64,000 nucleotides of DNA from Azospira restricta (GTDB taxonomy: Bacteria; Pseudomonadota; Gammaproteobacteria; Burkholderiales; Rhodocyclaceae): assembly GCF_016858125.1 (NCBI RefSeq), contig NZ_CP064781.1:62001-126000 (forward strand). Direction: 5' to 3'. Each line of letters starts with the position of its first letter. Position 1 is the first letter of the stretch. The notes below the pieces were generated by a model. It did no database searches, had not been told where the DNA came from, and was given only the letters and a program-made list of their open reading frames with translations. Positions 60,596 through 64,000 of the stretch are shown here, one piece after another. A program made the position numbers and the translations under genes.

Positions 60596-61399
60596 TCAGC
60601 TCTCGCGGCCGGCCAGCGCCCGCTCGATCAGGCGCTTGATCGTCTGCGGCTCGAAGGGCTTGTCGCAGATCGCCGAGACGCCGGCCTGCTCGACCGCCGC
60701 CAGCCGGCTCATGTTCGACTCGCTGGTCACCATCAGGATCGGTACCGAGCTCTGCCAGCTCTGCTGGCGGATGTACTCGACCAGCGCGCGGCCGTCCATC
60801 TCCGGCATGTTGTAGTCGGTGATCACCAGGTCGACCATCGTGTCGGCGAGGATCGCCACCGCCTGCTTGCCGTCCGCCGCCTCGATGAACTCCTCGATGC
60901 CGAGGTTGCCGAGCACGTGGCGGATGAAGTGGCGGGAGTTGGCGCTGTCGTCGACCAGCAGCACGCGCAGGCGCTCGAGGTCGGCATCGACCTCCAGCAT
61001 CTCGTGCGGCTCGATGAGGTCCGTCGCCGCGCGCAGCGCCTTTTCCAGCTGTGCCGGCGAAAACGGCTTCGGCAGCAGCGCGCAGGCGCCGGACTGGCGG
61101 ATCGGGTTGAGCACCTGCGGCCGCGTCTCGCTGGAGATCAGCACGAAGGGCTGGTCGGCCAGCGCCGGTTCGGCACGCAGCGCATGGATCAGGTCGACGC
61201 CGGTCATGTCCGGCAGGTAGAAGGCGCTGACGGTCAGCGACGGCGGCCGCTCGCGCAACCGCGCCAGCGCCGCCGCGCCGCTGTCGACGACCTCGACGCG
61301 CGTGACGTCGAGGCCGGCGAGCTGGTCGCGGATGATGCGCGCCTGCACCGGCGAGGGTTCGACGAGCAGGACGCTGAGATCGTGGTACGAAGCGGACAT
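60596..61399 (-). CDS. tandem receiver-domain response regulator (pseudo-REC + REC)
   Basis: 267 residues with two receiver domains and no output domain. The first (about 5-125) keeps the Lys (LLPKPFS) but has VSAFYLPDM where the phospho-acceptor Asp is expected, so it is probably not phosphorylated. The second (about 140-265) is canonical: VLLVDDSANSR, VITDYNMPEMDG with the acceptor Asp, MVTSES and CDKPFEP. It resembles chemotaxis- or hub-type regulators acting by protein contacts. No kinase gene adjoins it. The ATG follows a weak purine stretch. Confidence 0.85.
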   Translation of the reverse strand: MSASYHDLSVLLVEPSPVQARIIRDQLAGLDVTRVEVVDSGAAALARLRERPPSLTVSAFYLPDMTGVDLIHALRAEPALADQPFVLISSETRPQVLNPIRQSGACALLPKPFSPAQLEKALRAATDLIEPHEMLEVDADLERLRVLLVDDSANSRHFIRHVLGNLGIEEFIEAADGKQAVAILADTMVDLVITDYNMPEMDGRALVEYIRQQSWQSSVPILMVTSESNMSRLAAVEQAGVSAICDKPFEPQTIKRLIERALAGRES

Positions 61400-61524
61400 G
61401 AGAAGGCTCCCGGCAGGCCCGGCGCGGGCCGCGATGCCGGAACTATACCGCGAGCGGCGGGCACCGAGGCCCGCCGCCGGTCCGCCCGCCGCTTCCGCAG
61501 GGCGGCGAGGCGAGCCCGCGGCGC

Positions 61525-62100
61525 TCAGTTGCGCCCGCGCCGCAGCGCCGCCGCCGTCTCGGCGACGCGCGCGCCGAGGTGCGTGGCGGTCTTCAGGTCG
61601 CTCTCCAGCATCGCCTCGGCGCCCTGGTCGGCATTGGCCTGCGCCATCGCGCCTATGAAGCCGCCGAGCCGGTTGAGGTCGTGCACCGAGCCCTGCGAGT
61701 TGTTGTTGCCGGGCATCAGGCCGAGGCCGGCCCACAGCATGCCGTGCTGGTTGGCGAAGACCATCATCTGCAGCAACGTCGCCAGCTTGTCGCCGGACTG
61801 CGACGCCGAGGTGGTGAAGCCGGCGGCGAGCTTGTCCTTCCACGCCTGCGTGAACCAGCGCTTCGAGCTCGCGTCCATGAACTCCTTGAACTTCGCCGAG
61901 GCACTGCCCATGTAAGTCGGCGCACCGAAGACGATGGCGTCGGCGGCGTCGAGTTCGGCCCATTGCGCATCGTCGAGCGCGTCGACGGCGTAGAGCTTGG
62001 CGCTGGCGCCGGCCACCGCGGCGGCGCCGGCATGGACGGCTTCGGCCTGGCGCTGGGTGTGGCCGTAGCCGCTGTGATAGGCAATGGCGATCTTGGTCAT
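61525..62100 (-). CDS. WrbA-like flavodoxin-fold NAD(P)H:quinone oxidoreductase
   Basis: 191 residues. The FMN phosphate loop is at the N-terminus (IAYHSGYGHTQRQAEAV), and the FMN ring loops are APTYMGSASAKFKEFMD and TSASQSGDK...LGLMPGNNN. Quinone or other two-electron reduction is the usual activity of the family. The ATG before TKIAIAYHS was chosen, with GGAG 9 bases upstream; the longer frame is not family-like. It is divergent from a LysR gene with a 150-base gap, the usual LysR regulator-target arrangement. Confidence 0.82.
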   Translation of the reverse strand: MTKIAIAYHSGYGHTQRQAEAVHAGAAAVAGASAKLYAVDALDDAQWAELDAADAIVFGAPTYMGSASAKFKEFMDASSKRWFTQAWKDKLAAGFTTSASQSGDKLATLLQMMVFANQHGMLWAGLGLMPGNNNSQGSVHDLNRLGGFIGAMAQANADQGAEAMLESDLKTATHLGARVAETAAALRRGRN

Positions 62101-62222
62101 GAGGGAGGTCTCCAGGGGGTCGTGATGGGGAACGCGCGCGATGCCGGCCATGAAAGGATGCCGATTCAACTTCGCTCACGCTTCGCGCCAGCTTAAACAG
62201 GAGACAAACCACCTTCCAGCGA

Positions 62223-62228
62223 TATAAA
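62223..62228 (+). promoter_or_regulatory. candidate -10 element of the LysR gene
   Basis: TATAAA in an AT-rich patch, 22 bases before the TTG start. The divergent flavodoxin promoter probably lies in the same 150-base gap, where LysR boxes would be expected, but I see no clear palindrome. Confidence 0.4.
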
Positions 62229-62250
62229 TTAACGAAAAAGGTGAATTGAA

Positions 62251-63168
62251 TTGAACATATCCCTGGACCTCCTCCAGTTGCTCGACGCGATCGAGCGCCG
62301 CGGCAGCTTCGCCGCGGCGGCGCAGGCGCTGCACCGCGTGCCGTCGGCGGTGACGCACGCCGTCGGCAAGGCCGAGGAACAGCTCGGCTATCCGCTGTTC
62401 GAGCGCGTCGGCCGCCGCGCCGTGCTCACCGAAGCGGGCCGCAGCCTGCTCGACGGCGGCCGGCCGCTGCTCGAGGCGGCGACCTTCCTCGAACGCCGCG
62501 CCCGGCAGGTGGCGAGCGGCTGGGAGGCCGAGCTGCGCATCGCCGTCGACGCGCTGATCCCGGCGAAGCGTCTCTACCCGCTGATCGAGGCCTTCTACGC
62601 CGCAGGCCACGGCACCGAGATCCGCCTGTCCAGCGAAGTCCTCGCCGGCTGCTGGGACGCGCTGCTCGGCGGCCGCGCCGACCTCGCCGTCGGCGCACCC
62701 GGCGACCAGCCGCCGGGCGGCGGGCTGACGACGGCGCCGCTCGGCGAGGTCGACTTCGTCTTCGCGATCGCGCCGACGCACCCGCTCGCCGCCGAACCCG
62801 AGCCGATCCCCGCCGAGCAGATCCGCCGCCACCGCGCGGTGGTCCTCGCCGACACCACGCGCGGCCTCGCCGCGCGCAGCGCCGGCCTGCTCTCCGGCCA
62901 GCGCGCGCTGGTCGTTCCCGACTTCGACGCGAAGGTCGCCGCGCACGCCGCCGGCCTCGGCGTCGGCCACCTGCCGCGCGCGCTCGCCGAACGCGAAGCC
63001 GCCGCCGGCCGCCTGGTCCTCCGCGCAACGGCCGAGCCGCGGCCGCCGATCGGATTGCATCTGGCGTGGTGCAGCAGCCACCGTGGCCAAGCCTTGCAGT
63101 GGTTCCGGGAGCGGCTGTGCCGGCCGGAAACGCGGGCGGCGCTGCTTGCCGAGGCGCTGGTGGCCTGA
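62251..63168 (+). CDS. LysR-family transcriptional regulator
   Basis: 305 residues. The N-terminal winged HTH is clear: LLQLLDAIERRGSFAAAAQA, PSAVTHAVGKAEEQLG, LFERVGRRAVLTEAG. The effector-binding domain fills about 90-300. The start is a TTG with AAAGGTG upstream; no ATG or GTG is available in frame nearby. It most likely controls the divergent flavodoxin-like gene in response to a small molecule, perhaps a quinone or electrophile (inferred). Confidence 0.9.
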   Translation: MNISLDLLQLLDAIERRGSFAAAAQALHRVPSAVTHAVGKAEEQLGYPLFERVGRRAVLTEAGRSLLDGGRPLLEAATFLERRARQVASGWEAELRIAVDALIPAKRLYPLIEAFYAAGHGTEIRLSSEVLAGCWDALLGGRADLAVGAPGDQPPGGGLTTAPLGEVDFVFAIAPTHPLAAEPEPIPAEQIRRHRAVVLADTTRGLAARSAGLLSGQRALVVPDFDAKVAAHAAGLGVGHLPRALAEREAAAGRLVLRATAEPRPPIGLHLAWCSSHRGQALQWFRERLCRPETRAALLAEALVA

Positions 63169-63188
63169 GCCGCAGCATCCCTTGACCC

Positions 63189-63194
63189 TATAAT
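63189..63194 (+). promoter_or_regulatory. candidate -10 element of the amidohydrolase gene
   Basis: A perfect TATAAT 83 bases before the GTG start. No -35 at normal distance. Confidence 0.4.
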
Positions 63195-63276
63195 TTCCGG
63201 CACGCAACACCGCAGCGCCCCACGTTCCCGAACTGACACGCCCGGCCGGCCGCCGGCGGCGAAAGGAATCCCGATC

Positions 63277-64000
63277 GTGAATCGACGCAGATTTATTGGC
63301 CATGCCGCCGGCTTCGCGCTGGCGCTATCGTTCCCCGCCACGATGTTCGGGCAGACCGACGGCGCCGCCGCCAGGCAGCGCACCCTCGCCGCCTGGCAAC
63401 GCCGCCTCCGCGCGATACTGGCGCGCGGGCGGCTGCCGATCATCGACATCGAAGCGACCTACGTTGCCGGCAAGACCAACGTCGCGCTGATGATCGACAG
63501 GATGGACGAACTCGACGTCGCGCAGATCGCGTTCGCCCCGGCCTTCGCCGCAACCGGCCAGCCGGCGCTGGACCTGCATCGCGACCACCCCGAGTACTTC
63601 ATCCCGACGACCAGCAGCGGCGAATTCCCGCGCTGGTGGACCGATCCGCTCGCCTTCGTCAGCGGGGTCCGGGAGGACCTGCAGACGGGCGGCTACTTCA
63701 TGATGGGCGAGCACGAGTTCCGCCACTATCCGTCGCCGGAGCAGGTCGCGGCGGGACAGTCGTTCCGCGACATCTCGATACCGCTCGACGGGCCGGCCGG
63801 GCAGGCGCTGTTCCGGCTGAGCGAGGAAACCGGCGTGGCCTTCCAGCTGCACTACGAAATCGAAGACCGGCTGATGCCGGCGCTGGAGGCGATGCTCGCG
63901 CGCCACCCGCAAGCGAAAGTCATCTGGTGCCATCTCGCGATGATCCGCTACCCGGACCGCGCGACGGCCTTCGGCCCGGAACGCGTCGACGCGCTGATCG
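63277..64000 (+). CDS. Tat-exported amidohydrolase-like protein (3' truncated)
   Basis: A frame starting at GTG (63277, GAAAGGAA upstream) stays open to the window end; 241 codons are visible. The N-terminus NRRRFIGHAAGFALALSF is a twin-arginine-type signal. The rest looks like a TIM-barrel amidohydrolase (Amidohydro_2-like): LPIIDIEATYVAG, a mid-region GEHEFRHYP, VAFQLHYEIEDRLMPALEAML, and HPQAKVIWCHLAMI with a conserved-looking His. The N-terminal metal pair HxH is not evident, so activity is uncertain. Probably periplasmic. Confidence 0.7.
   Translation, partial: MNRRRFIGHAAGFALALSFPATMFGQTDGAAARQRTLAAWQRRLRAILARGRLPIIDIEATYVAGKTNVALMIDRMDELDVAQIAFAPAFAATGQPALDLHRDHPEYFIPTTSSGEFPRWWTDPLAFVSGVREDLQTGGYFMMGEHEFRHYPSPEQVAAGQSFRDISIPLDGPAGQALFRLSEETGVAFQLHYEIEDRLMPALEAMLARHPQAKVIWCHLAMIRYPDRATAFGPERVDALI

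Noticed and set aside
63182-63194. TTGACC directly followed by TATAAT as a complete promoter.
   Set aside because: Only one base separates the two hexamers; the TATAAT may still be a -10 without that -35.
1-64000. tRNA, rRNA, CRISPR arrays, insertion sequences, integrases or prophage genes.
   Set aside because: I looked for their typical repeats, folds and protein motifs by eye and found none. A dedicated tRNA or Rfam search could still reveal a small RNA.

Overview
This window is chromosomal DNA from a very GC-rich betaproteobacterium. The gene set (lptD-surA-pdxA-rsmA, amgK-murU, prlC, a Calvin-type class II aldolase, apbC divergent from metG, many c-di-GMP proteins) points to a Rhodocyclaceae-like free-living Gram-negative. 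That placement is inferred from gene content, not from a marker search. I found no rRNA, tRNA, CRISPR array, insertion sequence or prophage. Coding is dense, and no gene-free stretch exceeds 300 bases.

Layout. 1-9.8 kb: a truncated TetR regulator, an alpha/beta hydrolase, a degenerate receiver/GGDEF protein, pyruvate kinase, a membrane diguanylate cyclase overlapping bluB, and fructose-bisphosphate aldolase with a clear terminator. 9.8-16 kb: purC, a membrane protein, oligopeptidase A, a periplasmic glutaredoxin-like protein, exonuclease III, and a Crp-family regulator whose probable site lies in front of a small membrane protein. 16-27 kb: the minus-strand envelope operon lptD-surA-pdxA-rsmA, divergent from amgK-murU-pepP-ubiH. 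27-34.5 kb: a minus-strand series of a PLP decarboxylase, a secreted FecR protein, a Slam-like outer-membrane protein, a FecR protein fused to a TbpB-like barrel, and a TPR/O-GlcNAc-transferase-like protein. 34.5-38.9 kb: dcd, apbC and metG.

38.9-49.8 kb is the inorganic-carbon region. It holds a CsoSCA/beta-carbonic-anhydrase-like protein, a ribbon-helix-helix regulator with a palindromic operator over its promoter, and a five-gene minus-strand operon. That operon encodes DabA, DabB and three further Complex I-type proton-channel subunits. 49.8-64 kb: acylphosphatase, a 2-Cys peroxiredoxin, a periplasmic phosphate-binding-like protein overlapping a PAS/GAF/GGDEF/EAL protein, ompW behind an FNR-type box, a cupin, a small lipoprotein, dnaE, a tandem-receiver regulator, a flavodoxin-like protein divergent from a LysR regulator, and a truncated Tat-type amidohydrolase.

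Two systems deserve the closest look. One is the FecR / Slam-like / FecR-TbpB-like cluster, which looks like a type XI (Slam) secretion pathway with an unusual cargo. The other is the enlarged DAB operon, with extra antiporter subunits and a carbonic-anhydrase-like neighbour.
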